Source: an uncultured Thermomicrobiales bacterium (GTDB taxonomy: Bacteria; Chloroflexota; Chloroflexia; Thermomicrobiales; UBA6265). Taken from it: DNA of 32,588 bases. The stretch is taken from assembly GCA_902806335.1 (NCBI GenBank), contig CADCWG010000110.1, positions 1-32,588 on the forward strand, in the 5' to 3' direction. The notes beneath the pieces are model-generated. The model was not told the origin of the DNA, made no database searches, and saw only the letters and a list, made by a program, of their open reading frames with translations. Shown one piece after another: positions 1-7,730 of the stretch (position 1 is the first letter of the stretch; the number at the start of each line of letters is the position of its first letter). Both the position numbers and the translations under genes were made by a program.

Positions 1-405
1 CGGCTGACGGCACCCTGGACACGTCCCATCACCAACGGCGAGCACATGGTTCCGCCCCTCCCTGTCGCCTGGCCGACCACCGCCCGCCACGGCCGGGCGA
101 GCGCGGTGCATCATAGGGGACGGAGAATCGCGCCGACCGACACCGGCGAGCAGGCGACGCGGTGGACTGTAAGACGTGCATCGAAACGACGCGACCGATC
201 GGTCCAGAGGCCCAGTGCCGCGGCCGTCCCTCGCGATCCGGTGCGAACCACCGGCTGGACGGCCGATGCCTTCAGCCTCCTCCCGGTGCGGTAGGGCGTG
301 CCTCGCTGTCCGGGCTCGGTCCGGTGTCGACGGGCCGCATGAGGCGGGGGACGCGGTGATCGCGTCCTATTCTCTGGAGTTCCGTACGAGACGTGGGAGG
401 CGCGC
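1..405. other. Gene-free stretch upstream of prmC
   Basis: I find no reading frame here with protein-like composition or a convincing ribosome binding site. A TATTCT hexamer at 367-372 could be a -10 element for prmC, but no good -35 is visible. The prfA gene that often precedes prmC is not here. Confidence 0.4.
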
Positions 406-1308
406 GTGACCCCGCGGGCCGACACCGTGGTCACCGTCCAGATGGCGCTCCGCGCGGCAGCGCGGCGACTCGCCGACGCCGGGATCGCGACGCCGGCGCT
501 CGATGCCGAGGTCCTGCTCCGCCACGCGCTCGGGTTCGGCGGCGACCGGGCGGCGCTCTTCCTCCGGCGCCCGGAGCCGCTGCCGCCCGCCGCGGCCGAC
601 GCCCTGGCGCGCCTGCTCGAGCGTCGCCTCGCCGGCGAGCCGGTCGCCTACCTGACCGGGACGAGGGAGTTCTTCGGGCTGCCCTTCGCGGTCGGTCCGG
701 GGGTGCTTGTGCCCCGGCCGGAGACGGAGCTGCTGGTCGAGTGGGCGCTCGGGTGGCTGGCGGCGAGGTCGCCCGGACCGGCGGCGACGGTGCTCGACGT
801 CGGTACCGGCAGCGGCGCGATCGCCCTGGCGCTGGGCGCTAGCCTGCCCCCGGGGCGTCCGCACGTGATCGTGGGGTCGGACGTCTCCGAGACCGCGCTC
901 GCGGTCGCCGCGGCGAACCGCGCGGCGCTCGCCGGCCAGGGCCGGGCCGGCGAGGTCGCGCTGGTACGCGGCGACCTCGCCGGGTGGTGCCGCGGCCCGG
1001 TCGACCTGCTGCTGGCGAACCTGCCGTACCTCCGTCCCGACCAACTGGCGGGCAACGCCGAGCTGCGGCTGGAGCCGGCGGAGGCCCTGGTCTCGGGCCC
1101 GGACGGGCTGGCGGCGATCCGGCGCCTGGTCGCCGACGCGCCGCGGCTGCTGCCCCCCGGCGGCGCCGTCGGCTTGGAGATCGACCCCGCGCAGGCCGAC
1201 ACCGTCGCCGCGCTCCTGGGATCGCACCTGCCCGGCGCCACCGTCAGGGTCCGGCCCGACCTCGCCGGCCTCGCCCGGCACGTCACGGCCGAACTGCCGG
1301 CGGGCTGA
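406..1308 (+). CDS. prmC: Peptide chain release factor N5-glutamine methyltransferase PrmC
   Basis: PrmC methylates the glutamine of the GGQ motif in release factors RF1/RF2, using SAM, in the cytoplasm. The 300-residue product has the family's usual length. It has an N-terminal helical domain (about 1-90), a conserved RPETE segment at 104-108, and a Rossmann SAM site, DVGTGSGAIA, at 131-140. The substrate-binding motif, normally NPPY, reads NLPY at 205-208. That variant keeps the catalytic Asn and the Pro-Tyr pair, so activity is plausible. The start is GTG at 406, with GGGAGG at 395-400 and a 5-nt spacer. The gene stands alone and is followed by a hairpin at 1385-1406. HemK-like methyltransferases of other specificity share these motifs, but the N-terminal domain favours PrmC. 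Confidence 0.9.
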   Translation: MTPRADTVVTVQMALRAAARRLADAGIATPALDAEVLLRHALGFGGDRAALFLRRPEPLPPAAADALARLLERRLAGEPVAYLTGTREFFGLPFAVGPGVLVPRPETELLVEWALGWLAARSPGPAATVLDVGTGSGAIALALGASLPPGRPHVIVGSDVSETALAVAAANRAALAGQGRAGEVALVRGDLAGWCRGPVDLLLANLPYLRPDQLAGNAELRLEPAEALVSGPDGLAAIRRLVADAPRLLPPGGAVGLEIDPAQADTVAALLGSHLPGATVRVRPDLAGLARHVTAELPAG

Positions 1309-2435
1309 TTCGACGTCCCGAAGGCGCCTCGGTCACCAGCGGCCGCGACCGACCGTGCTGGCGTCGCCCCCGCGCCTCGCCGAGCCCCGATCGCACCTGA
1401 TCGGGGGCGGCGGACCCCGCGGCATGAGGGGCCAATCCAAACCGCGACGCACCCGCACTCCGTAGTGAGGAGGGATGGACGCGACGGACGCCTCCCCGGC
1501 CAGGGCGCCATGGTAGTCGGTGTCGCGCGCATCCCACCGACCGAGGCGGGCGCCGTCGAGGAGCAGATCGCGGGACAGGCCCGACCGCCTCGCGGCGCGA
1601 CGCGGGGCGTCGGCGCGGAGCGCCACCAGCTTGGCAGGACTGTCCACGAGTCCCCGTCGGCCACCCTCGGCGTGCCGTCCGCCGGCGCGGGTCTCCTGGC
1701 GTCCCACCGCGCAGCAGCCCGTCGCGGTGAACGCTCCCCTCGGAGGTTCCAACGGGGCCGATGCTTGCCTGCGTCCGTGCGATAGGAGGGAATCGCGCCC
1801 GGCGTCCGGAGGCGTCGGCGTGGGACCTCGTGCCTGCCCGCGAGGCGATGTCCGACCAGCGACGTCATCGCGGCCCGATCCCGCCTCACGGGCAGCATCC
1901 CGCCCGGGCACCGGGCCAACCCGATGAGCTCCCGGGGACGTTGGCGTCGCGGACACCGTCGAGGCTCGTCGCGCGGGCAGGCCCGACCGTTCCTTCAGGC
2001 GTGCTCCACCGGGTCACCGGGTGCCGTCGCAGGCGCGCACCCCGCCGGTTCCGAACTGATGTCCGCCGACGACGGGCGTCCGTCACCCCCGGCACGTCGG
2101 GGTTTCGGATCTCGTCCGGGGACGGTACCCTGCGTCGCTCACGAGGGAGCCGGGCGCACCCGGTGCCCGAGCAGGGCGCCGGGCGGCTCCGGCGTCCGAG
2201 CAGCGACCGGCGTCGGCGCACCCGCCCCAGGCTCCCGCGGTCGGTCCCGCCGTGGGGGTTCGGGAGACGCGGTCGGAACGGTGGCGGCGCCTACTCCCCG
2301 GTCTCGGCAGATCGGGCGACGGGCACATGTCCGAACTTCCTGGGCCACCCCACGGTGAGCGTGTCGCTGGTAGGCGCCGGTCGGCCGGGGCGCCGCTCGG
2401 TGCCGGCCCAGACGCGGAGGGAGCAGCCGCGGACG
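1309..2435. other. 1.1-kb gene-free gap between prmC and the ECF sigma gene
   Basis: Open frames exist on both strands, but they are Arg/Pro/Gly/Ala-rich with no recognisable motif and no credible start context. That is what random GC-rich sequence produces. Apart from the hairpin at 1385-1406 I see no clear repeat or RNA element. A frame open from 1761 runs into the sigma gene, but its first 225 codons look non-coding. Confidence 0.4.
1385..1406 (+). terminator. Hairpin downstream of prmC
   Basis: CCCCGATC and GATCGGGG form a perfect 8-bp stem around a GCACCT loop, 76 nt after the prmC stop. There is no T-run, as is common in very GC-rich genomes. It could equally act on the minus strand. 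Confidence 0.45.
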
Positions 2436-3194
2436 ATGGACGCGCCTGGGGCCGCCGGACCGCCCGTATCGCCCGCCGCACCGGGCGGGGCCGGTGAGAC
2501 GTCGGCCCCGGCCGAAGGGGCACGGGTCCCCGCGCGGCCGACGAGCCCGGCCTCGGCACCGACCGCACCCGCCGACCCGTTCCCCGCGGCCGATCCGCCC
2601 GATGCGGTGCTCCTTGCCCGGGTAGCGGGGCGGGACGAGGCCGCCCTCGGCGCCCTCTACGACCGGTATGGCGGGCTGGTCTTCACCGTCGCGCTGCGGG
2701 TGCTGGGCGACCGGCACCTAGCCGAGGAGGTCATGCAGGACGCGTTTCTCCGCTGCTGGGACGGCGCGGCCGGCTACCGACCGGAGCTTGGCCAGGCAGG
2801 GGGCTGGCTGGTCGGGATCGGCCGCAACCGCGCGGTCGACGTCCTCCGCAGCCGCCAGCACCAGGCCCGCCTCCGCGAGGGCACCGCCCTGCCGGAGTCG
2901 GGCACGCCGGGCGCGCCCGGCGTGCCCGACCTCTCCGACGCCATCGCCACCCGCGACGCGGTGGCGGCGTCGCTGGCGTGCCTGACGCTCCCCCAGCGCC
3001 AGGTGGTCGAACTCGCCTACTACGGCGGCCTGACCCAGACCGAGATCGCGCGCGAACTGTCCACGCCGTTGGGAACGATCAAGACCCGCACCCGGACGGC
3101 GATGGACCGCCTGCGCGAGGCGCTGCGCCCCGACATCGCCACCGGGGCGGACGCGCCCGTCGGTGACCCCACGACCGGACACCGACGACCATGA
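2436..3194 (+). CDS. ECF-family RNA polymerase sigma factor (SigK-like)
   Basis: This is an alternative sigma factor that redirects RNA polymerase, expected to be held inactive by the anti-sigma factor encoded next to it. The 252-residue product has a Pro/Ala-rich N-terminal tail of about 55 residues. Sigma region 2 follows (about 57-130), including YDRYGGLVF, the helix LAEEVMQDAFLRCW and the segment GGWLVGIGRNRAVDVLR. After a linker comes region 4 (about 165-230), with LTLPQRQVVELAYYGGLTQ and the helix-turn-helix EIARELSTPLGTIKTR. The chosen ATG has GGAGGGAG at 2416-2423. The frame is open upstream, but that sequence is not protein-like. The stop overlaps the next start (ATGA), so the pair is translationally coupled. 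The architecture fits the SigK/RskA group. The target regulon cannot be read from this window. Confidence 0.88.
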   Translation: MDAPGAAGPPVSPAAPGGAGETSAPAEGARVPARPTSPASAPTAPADPFPAADPPDAVLLARVAGRDEAALGALYDRYGGLVFTVALRVLGDRHLAEEVMQDAFLRCWDGAAGYRPELGQAGGWLVGIGRNRAVDVLRSRQHQARLREGTALPESGTPGAPGVPDLSDAIATRDAVAASLACLTLPQRQVVELAYYGGLTQTEIARELSTPLGTIKTRTRTAMDRLREALRPDIATGADAPVGDPTTGHRRP

Positions 3195-4030
3195 TGAGCC
3201 CGGGGACCACCGGTGCGACACCGACCGGACGACCGGCGCCCGACGGCGCGGACCACGAGCGGATCACGGCCGACCTGGCCGGCTACGCGCTGGGCACGCT
3301 CGAGCCCGTCGACGCCCAGGACGTGGCTCGCCATGTCGAGGGGTGCGAAGCCTGCCGCGGGCTGCTCTCCGAGTACGACGCGGTGCGCGAGGCGATGCCA
3401 TTCGGACTCGCCCTGAGCCCACCGCCACCCGGCGCCCGGGAGCGCCTGCTGGCGCGCGCCCGGACACCGCGCCCCGCAACGGACGCGGGCCCGTCCCGGC
3501 TCGCAGATCGGACGTCGACCTCCTGGGCGGCGGCGCCTCGGAAGCGCGCGGAGCACCGGTTGCGCCTCCTAGCGGGAGCGGCGCTCGTGGCCGCGGCGGT
3601 GATCCTCGCCGTGCTGGTCGGCCGCGACCCGGAGCCATCGACGCCGCCGGCCACCGGGGCCGAGACCGTCGTCGCCGACCTGCGGGGACGCGGCGACACG
3701 CGAGCCCTGACGCTGGCGCCGCCCGAAGCGGGTTTCGGTCGGACCGGCGAGCTCCTCCTGCCCGGCGAGGGGGAGGCGGCGGGCCTGATGGTCCGCGGCC
3801 TCCCCGTCCTGCCGCCCGACCGCGGCTACCAGCTCTGGTTCCAGCGGCCGGACGGGTCGCGGGTCAGCGGCGGCGTGTTCGCGGTCGACGCCAGCGGCGA
3901 GGGGGTCGCGACGGTGACGGTGCCCCCGGATCTCGACGGCTTCGCCCGGGTCGGCATCACTGAGGAGCCCGCCGGCGGGAGCCCGGGACCCACCGGTCCG
4001 CCGGTCCTTACCGGCCAGCTTCCGCGCTGA
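3191..4030 (+). CDS. RskA-like membrane anti-sigma factor with zinc-binding ZAS domain
   Basis: It is expected to sequester the sigma factor encoded just upstream and to release it on an envelope or redox signal. The 279-residue product has an N-terminal ZAS-type domain with H22 and the H48-x3-C52-x2-C55 zinc motif. A Pro/Ala/Arg-rich linker follows, then one transmembrane helix at about 125-144 and an extracytoplasmic domain. The outer domain contains GYQLWFQRPDGSRVSGGVF, the signature of the anti-sigma-K C-terminal domain. The start ATG overlaps the sigma stop; a second ATG lies at 3194. Regulated proteolysis is known for this family but nothing in the sequence shows it directly. A hairpin follows 12 nt after the stop. 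Confidence 0.87.
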   Translation: MMSPGTTGATPTGRPAPDGADHERITADLAGYALGTLEPVDAQDVARHVEGCEACRGLLSEYDAVREAMPFGLALSPPPPGARERLLARARTPRPATDAGPSRLADRTSTSWAAAPRKRAEHRLRLLAGAALVAAAVILAVLVGRDPEPSTPPATGAETVVADLRGRGDTRALTLAPPEAGFGRTGELLLPGEGEAAGLMVRGLPVLPPDRGYQLWFQRPDGSRVSGGVFAVDASGEGVATVTVPPDLDGFARVGITEEPAGGSPGPTGPPVLTGQLPR

Positions 4031-4373
4031 TCCTGGCTGGGAGCCGACTTCGTCGGCGCCGGCAGGGAATCCGGCCAACCGTCGGCAGGCTGCCCACCCC
4101 GGCCTCGGGGTTCCGGTCCGTACCGAGTACCCAAGTGCCGCCGAGGTCCGAACGGTCCCGCATGGCTTCGCTGACGGGCGGATCGTGGCCCGCGAAAGGT
4201 CCACCCGGCCGAGCGGCCTATGGTCCCGAGCACGGCCACCGACGGGCAAGCGGCCCGCGGTTCGGGCCACTTCCTCCAGCCGGGGCGGGGCGACGGGGCG
4301 ACGGGGCGGCGGGGCGAAGCGTTCGAGGAGATTAGCGCGGCGGGCGCGTGGCCGGTGACAAGAAGGCCGGCGG
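4031..4373. other. Intergenic gap between convergent anti-sigma and receiver genes
   Basis: The gap separates a plus-strand stop from a minus-strand stop. It holds a small perfect hairpin at 4043-4057 (GCCGAC, loop TTC, GTCGGC) that could end the sigma/anti-sigma transcript, and a G-rich run near 4280-4320. I see no gene. Confidence 0.4.
4043..4057 (+). terminator. Short hairpin after the anti-sigma gene
   Basis: A 6-bp perfect stem with a 3-nt loop begins 12 nt after the stop codon, with further G/C-rich flanks. No T-tract follows. This is a candidate terminator only. Confidence 0.35.
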
Positions 4374-4871
4374 CTAGACGCCCGGACCCACCTGGTCGGC
4401 GACGAGGCGGAAGAGATCGGTCACGTCGAGCGGCTTGGCGACGAACGGAACGTCGGCCTCGAGCCGTCGCGGCCGGTCGAGCGCGCTCATCATGATCACG
4501 GGGATGCCCAACTCACGCAGCCGGTGGGCAACCTTGACGCCGTCGTGGAGGGGGATGCGGAGGTCGACCAGCGCCAGGTCGGGGCGGTCGCGGTCGACGG
4601 CGACGAGCGCCTCGAGGCCGTCGTAGACGCTGCGGCTGGCGTAGCCTTCTTCCCACAGCAACTCGGCCAGCGCGTCGGCCATCCCCCACTCGTCGTCAAC
4701 GACGAGCACGGACTTGGGACCGCGCCGGGGCGCCACGATCCCGTGGAGCGTCACCAGCTGGATCTCGAGGGAGGCGGCGGCGTCCCCGGTGGTGCCCGCG
4801 GGGAGCGACGCGTCCAGCCCACGGACGTCGTCGTCCCCGGTCGGATGGTCGGCGTGCGTCCCGTCGTTCAT
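4374..4871 (-). CDS. Single-domain response regulator (receiver only)
   Basis: This is a CheY-like receiver with no output domain, likely accepting phosphate from a histidine kinase; the soluble kinase encoded nearby is the obvious candidate. The first 50 or so residues are a disordered Asp/Thr/Ala-rich tail. The receiver follows: acidic pair D59/D60 in VLVVDDE, phospho-acceptor D103 in LVDLRIP, switch residue S129 in IMMSA, and K146 in AKPLD. All active-site positions are intact. I chose ATG at 4871, which has GGGGGAG upstream and a 5-nt spacer; a GTG one codon earlier is less well spaced. The partner that reads its phosphorylation state is not evident, since the second receiver gene also lacks an effector domain. 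Confidence 0.85.
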   Translation of the reverse strand: MNDGTHADHPTGDDDVRGLDASLPAGTTGDAAASLEIQLVTLHGIVAPRRGPKSVLVVDDEWGMADALAELLWEEGYASRSVYDGLEALVAVDRDRPDLALVDLRIPLHDGVKVAHRLRELGIPVIMMSALDRPRRLEADVPFVAKPLDVTDLFRLVADQVGPGV

Positions 4872-5115
4872 CACTGCTCCCCCGGATCACTGCCGACCAC
4901 TCGCTGGGTGGGTGCATCCGTCTGGTTTGCGCGGCGCCGCGGCGGGCTCCCCCGGTGCGCCCGGCTCGGCACCGCTCGCCTTCGTTCGGTTCGGACGAAG
5001 CGGTAGGGTGCAAGAATCGGACCAGTCCCGGCCGGCCGGTCGACGAGAGCGGGTCGGTCGCCCATCCCCACCCGTCCGCAACCGCTGCCCAGGGTCCGGC
5101 GCGGACCGCGCGAGG

Positions 5116-5535
5116 TCAGCGCGCCGAGAGGGCTTCCGCCGTCGAGACGATGCCGGGGCCGTCGAGGCGGGCCAGGAGCGCGTCGATGTCGAAGGGCTTG
5201 ACGAGCACCCCCAGGTCGGTCGGGGTCAGACCGGCCTCGACCTGCGGCACGAGGTGGGTCGCGGCCGTGCAGACCAGGATCGGGATCGCGGACGTCGCCT
5301 CGTCGGCCTTCAACGCCCGCAGGAAGCGCTCGCCCAGATCCTCCCGCCCGATCAGGTAATCGAGCACCATCAGGTCCGGAGCCAGGCGCTTCACGTCGCT
5401 GAGGTCGATCTGGGGGTACGCCTCGATCGAGACCCGGAACCCGCCCTCTTCGACCAGCAGCTCGCGGTACAGCGCGAGGACGTCCTGGTCGTCATTGACG
5501 ACGAGGACGTGCCGCTGCATTGCAGGGTCGTCCAT
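5116..5535 (-). CDS. Single-domain response regulator (receiver only)
   Basis: This second stand-alone receiver has 139 residues and almost nothing outside the domain. D15/D16 sit in VVNDDQD, the phospho-acceptor is D59 in MVLDYLI, the switch residue is T90 in LVCTAA, and the conserved lysine is K113 in LVKPFD. It lies between the other receiver gene (244 nt downstream) and the PAS histidine kinase (189 nt upstream), all on the minus strand. GGGAGG lies 5 nt before the ATG, and its GGAGG core can pair with a CCTCC just upstream. The wide gaps suggest separate promoters rather than tight coupling. The phosphodonor assignment is inferred from position. Confidence 0.85.
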   Translation of the reverse strand: MDDPAMQRHVLVVNDDQDVLALYRELLVEEGGFRVSIEAYPQIDLSDVKRLAPDLMVLDYLIGREDLGERFLRALKADEATSAIPILVCTAATHLVPQVEAGLTPTDLGVLVKPFDIDALLARLDGPGIVSTAEALSAR

Positions 5536-5540
5536 GACCG

Positions 5541-5554
5541 CCTCCCACAGGAGG
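5541..5554 (-). promoter_or_regulatory. Hairpin sequestering the Shine-Dalgarno of the second receiver gene
   Basis: On the mRNA strand, CCTCC, a 4-nt loop TGTG and GGAGG form a 5-bp hairpin whose 3' arm is the ribosome binding site, ending 5 nt before the ATG. It could modulate translation. Such short stems also arise by chance in GC-rich DNA. Confidence 0.35.
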
Positions 5555-5612
5555 GCGCACCGCCCAGCACCACACCCCTATCGCCGAAAGGAGTCACAGT
5601 AGGGTAGCACCT

Positions 5613-5628
5613 CCCGCCGATCGGCGGG
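5613..5628. repeat. 16-bp perfect palindrome between kinase and receiver genes
   Basis: CCCGCCGA is directly followed by TCGGCGGG. It lies about 95 nt downstream of the kinase stop and 78 nt upstream of the receiver start. It could be the end of the kinase transcript or a protein-binding site near the receiver promoter. Confidence 0.4.
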
Positions 5629-5724
5629 ACCCCGCGCGCCACCGTCCCCCGTTTCGCCCGCGCGGTGCGTGCGCGGCGGCGGTCTCACCGACCAGCTCAG
5701 GACGCCGGACCACTGGGGCGCCGC

Positions 5725-7413
5725 TCACGCACCGCCAAGGGCGGGCTCCGTCGTCTCGTCGCCGGGTGGACCGCCGAGGGGAAGGCGGACGGTGACCGTG
5801 GTGCCCTCGCCCTCACGGCTCGCGACCGTCATCTCGCCCCCGTGCTGGGCGACGATGTCGCGGGCCCCAGCCAGGCCGAGCCCGGTGCCGGCCGTGAGCC
5901 CGACGTTCCCCCCGCGTCGGAAGCGCTGGAAGACGTGGGCGAGGTCCGTCGACGGGATGCCGACGCCGCGGTCTTTCACGGTGATGACGACCCAGGATTG
6001 CTCCCCGGCTCCGCCAACGGCCGCGGGGGCACCCGGAGCGGGGGGGTGGTCCGCCGATCCACCGGCCGGGTCGCGGCGGACCGTGACGGTCACCGGGCTC
6101 TCGTCCGGGCTGAACTTCATCGCGTTGGCCAGCAGGTTGTCGAGCACCCGCCCGATCCGCCCCCGGTCGATCCGGGCCAGGATCCGGGGCTCGACCGCGT
6201 CCACTCGGGCCGCCGGACGGTCGGTGGTCGGGCGGTGGACGGCGGCCGCCTCGCGCGTGAGCGCGACGACGTCGGCCTCAGTCAGCCGCAGGCGCAGCGG
6301 CTCCCCCATCCTCAGCGTGGCGACGTCGGTCAGCTCCTCGATCTGGGCCGTCATCCGGGCGGTGACGATCTCCAGCCGGTCGAGGCCCACGTTGACGGTC
6401 TCGGCCAGGCGGTCGGCGTCGGTCTCCCTGCCCGGCCGAGCCCGCCGGCGCAGCAGTTGGAGCTGGACCTGGAGAACCGAGAGTGGGTTCTTGAGGTCGT
6501 GGGCCACGGAGGAGAGGAAGGCCTGCTGCTGCTCCTCGAGGGCCCGCCGCCGCCGGACGTCGCGCCAGGTCCCGACGAAGACGGGGCCGTCGGGCAGGGC
6601 GACGGCGGTGACCGAGGCGTCGATCGGGATGACCGTCCCGTCCTTGTGCCGGACGTCGAGCTCTCCCTGCCAGGTGCCGGCGCGCCGCAGGGCGGCGAAC
6701 ATCGCGTTGGACTGCTCCCGCCCGGCGGCCATCAAGCTGCCGCCGCCGGCGCGCAGGCGCAGCACCTCGTCCAGGGTATAGCCGAGGAGCGCGAGGAGGG
6801 CCGGGTTGGCGAGCACGAAGTTGCCGTCCGCGTCGCTGACCAGCACCCCATCGGCGATGCCTTCGAGGACCGCGCGCTCGCGGGCCTCCGCCGCCTCCGC
6901 CGCCTCCCGGGCCACCCGCTCGCGCGCCAGCAGCGCGTCCCGCTGGGCCGCCGCGCGGTGCTCGACGTCGACATCAAGGAGGATCACGACCCCGGCGACG
7001 GTCCGCCCGTCGGCGGCGCGCACCGGCGCGGCGCTGGCGCGCACCCAGACCCGGCCCCGGCCGTCGGCACGCTCGTGGAGCAGGTCCTCGCCCTCGACGA
7101 CCTCGCCGAGGAGCGCCCGGACCATGGGGTACTCCTCCGGCTCGACCCGCCGCCCGTCGGGGTGGAAGGTCTTCCCGCCGCGGAGGACGGCCGCGGCATC
7201 GGAGGGGTCGACCGCCTGGCCGAGGATGCGACCGAGCTGGGCGTTGGCGTAGACGACCCGCCCGGACGGTGCCTCGGCGAGGATGACGCCCGCCGGCATG
7301 TGCTCGACGACCGCCGCGAGGTTCGCCCAGGTGTCCCCGTCGGGCGGAGATGCCGTGGCGCCCTCCGTGCCGACACGCGCGCCCTGGTCGATCCCGTCGT
7401 TCCCCTCGCCCAC
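5725..7413 (-). CDS. Soluble PAS-PAS sensor histidine kinase
   Basis: This is a cytoplasmic sensor kinase of 562 residues without signal peptide or membrane helix. Two PAS-type sensor domains lie at about 30-150 and 180-292; the second includes DGVLVSDADGNFVLANPA and the C-terminal GTWRDVRRRR. A HisKA domain carries the phospho-accepting H305 in SSVAHDLKNPLS. The ATPase domain (about 400-550) has the N box DNLLANAMKFSP, the G1 box DRGVGIP, an FQRF F box and the G2 box GTGLGLAGA. A Gly/Pro/Ala-rich insert sits between the N and G1 boxes. All catalytic boxes are intact. The start is GTG at 7413. Two receiver genes follow on the same strand and are likely partners. The ligand is unknown; no heme, flavin or Cys motif is obvious in the PAS domains. 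Confidence 0.88.
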   Translation of the reverse strand: MGEGNDGIDQGARVGTEGATASPPDGDTWANLAAVVEHMPAGVILAEAPSGRVVYANAQLGRILGQAVDPSDAAAVLRGGKTFHPDGRRVEPEEYPMVRALLGEVVEGEDLLHERADGRGRVWVRASAAPVRAADGRTVAGVVILLDVDVEHRAAAQRDALLARERVAREAAEAAEARERAVLEGIADGVLVSDADGNFVLANPALLALLGYTLDEVLRLRAGGGSLMAAGREQSNAMFAALRRAGTWQGELDVRHKDGTVIPIDASVTAVALPDGPVFVGTWRDVRRRRALEEQQQAFLSSVAHDLKNPLSVLQVQLQLLRRRARPGRETDADRLAETVNVGLDRLEIVTARMTAQIEELTDVATLRMGEPLRLRLTEADVVALTREAAAVHRPTTDRPAARVDAVEPRILARIDRGRIGRVLDNLLANAMKFSPDESPVTVTVRRDPAGGSADHPPAPGAPAAVGGAGEQSWVVITVKDRGVGIPSTDLAHVFQRFRRGGNVGLTAGTGLGLAGARDIVAQHGGEMTVASREGEGTTVTVRLPLGGPPGDETTEPALGGA

Positions 7414-7730
7414 GCCCGTCCCTGGTCGGCGGCCATCGCCACCGGGTTACCGCCGTCCCCACCACCCTGGGCCACTCCGGCCCGATCCGTACCTGCCCGA
7501 ACGGCACAGGCGCGGCCGGCCGCCAGCCGGTTGAGCACCCTCTAGCATCCGCGATGCCCGCGAGCCATGATCCCGGGCCATCCCCCGTGCCCTCCCGGAC
7601 CGGGATCGCGGGCCATTCTCGGCGGCACGAACCTCGCCCGGTGCGGCTCCGCGTTCGCCCGCCGCCGGTGTCGCGTGCTATACCGGCAACGATCTCCGGC
7701 GGCGACGCGGGCGGTGGGGCGAGGCCGCCC
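7414..7730. other. Divergent promoter region between sensor kinase and YbhN-like gene
   Basis: This gap should hold the promoters of both divergent genes. For the plus strand a TATACC hexamer at 7679-7684, 47 nt before the start, is a possible -10, but its best -35 partner (TTCGCC) is 19 nt away. Nothing convincing is seen for the minus strand, and no gene is visible. Confidence 0.35.

Noticed and set aside
2333-2366. GAACTT as a -35 for an autoregulated ECF promoter
   Set aside because: The nearest fitting -10 (CGTGTC) is 21 nt away, outside the usual 16-17 nt spacing.
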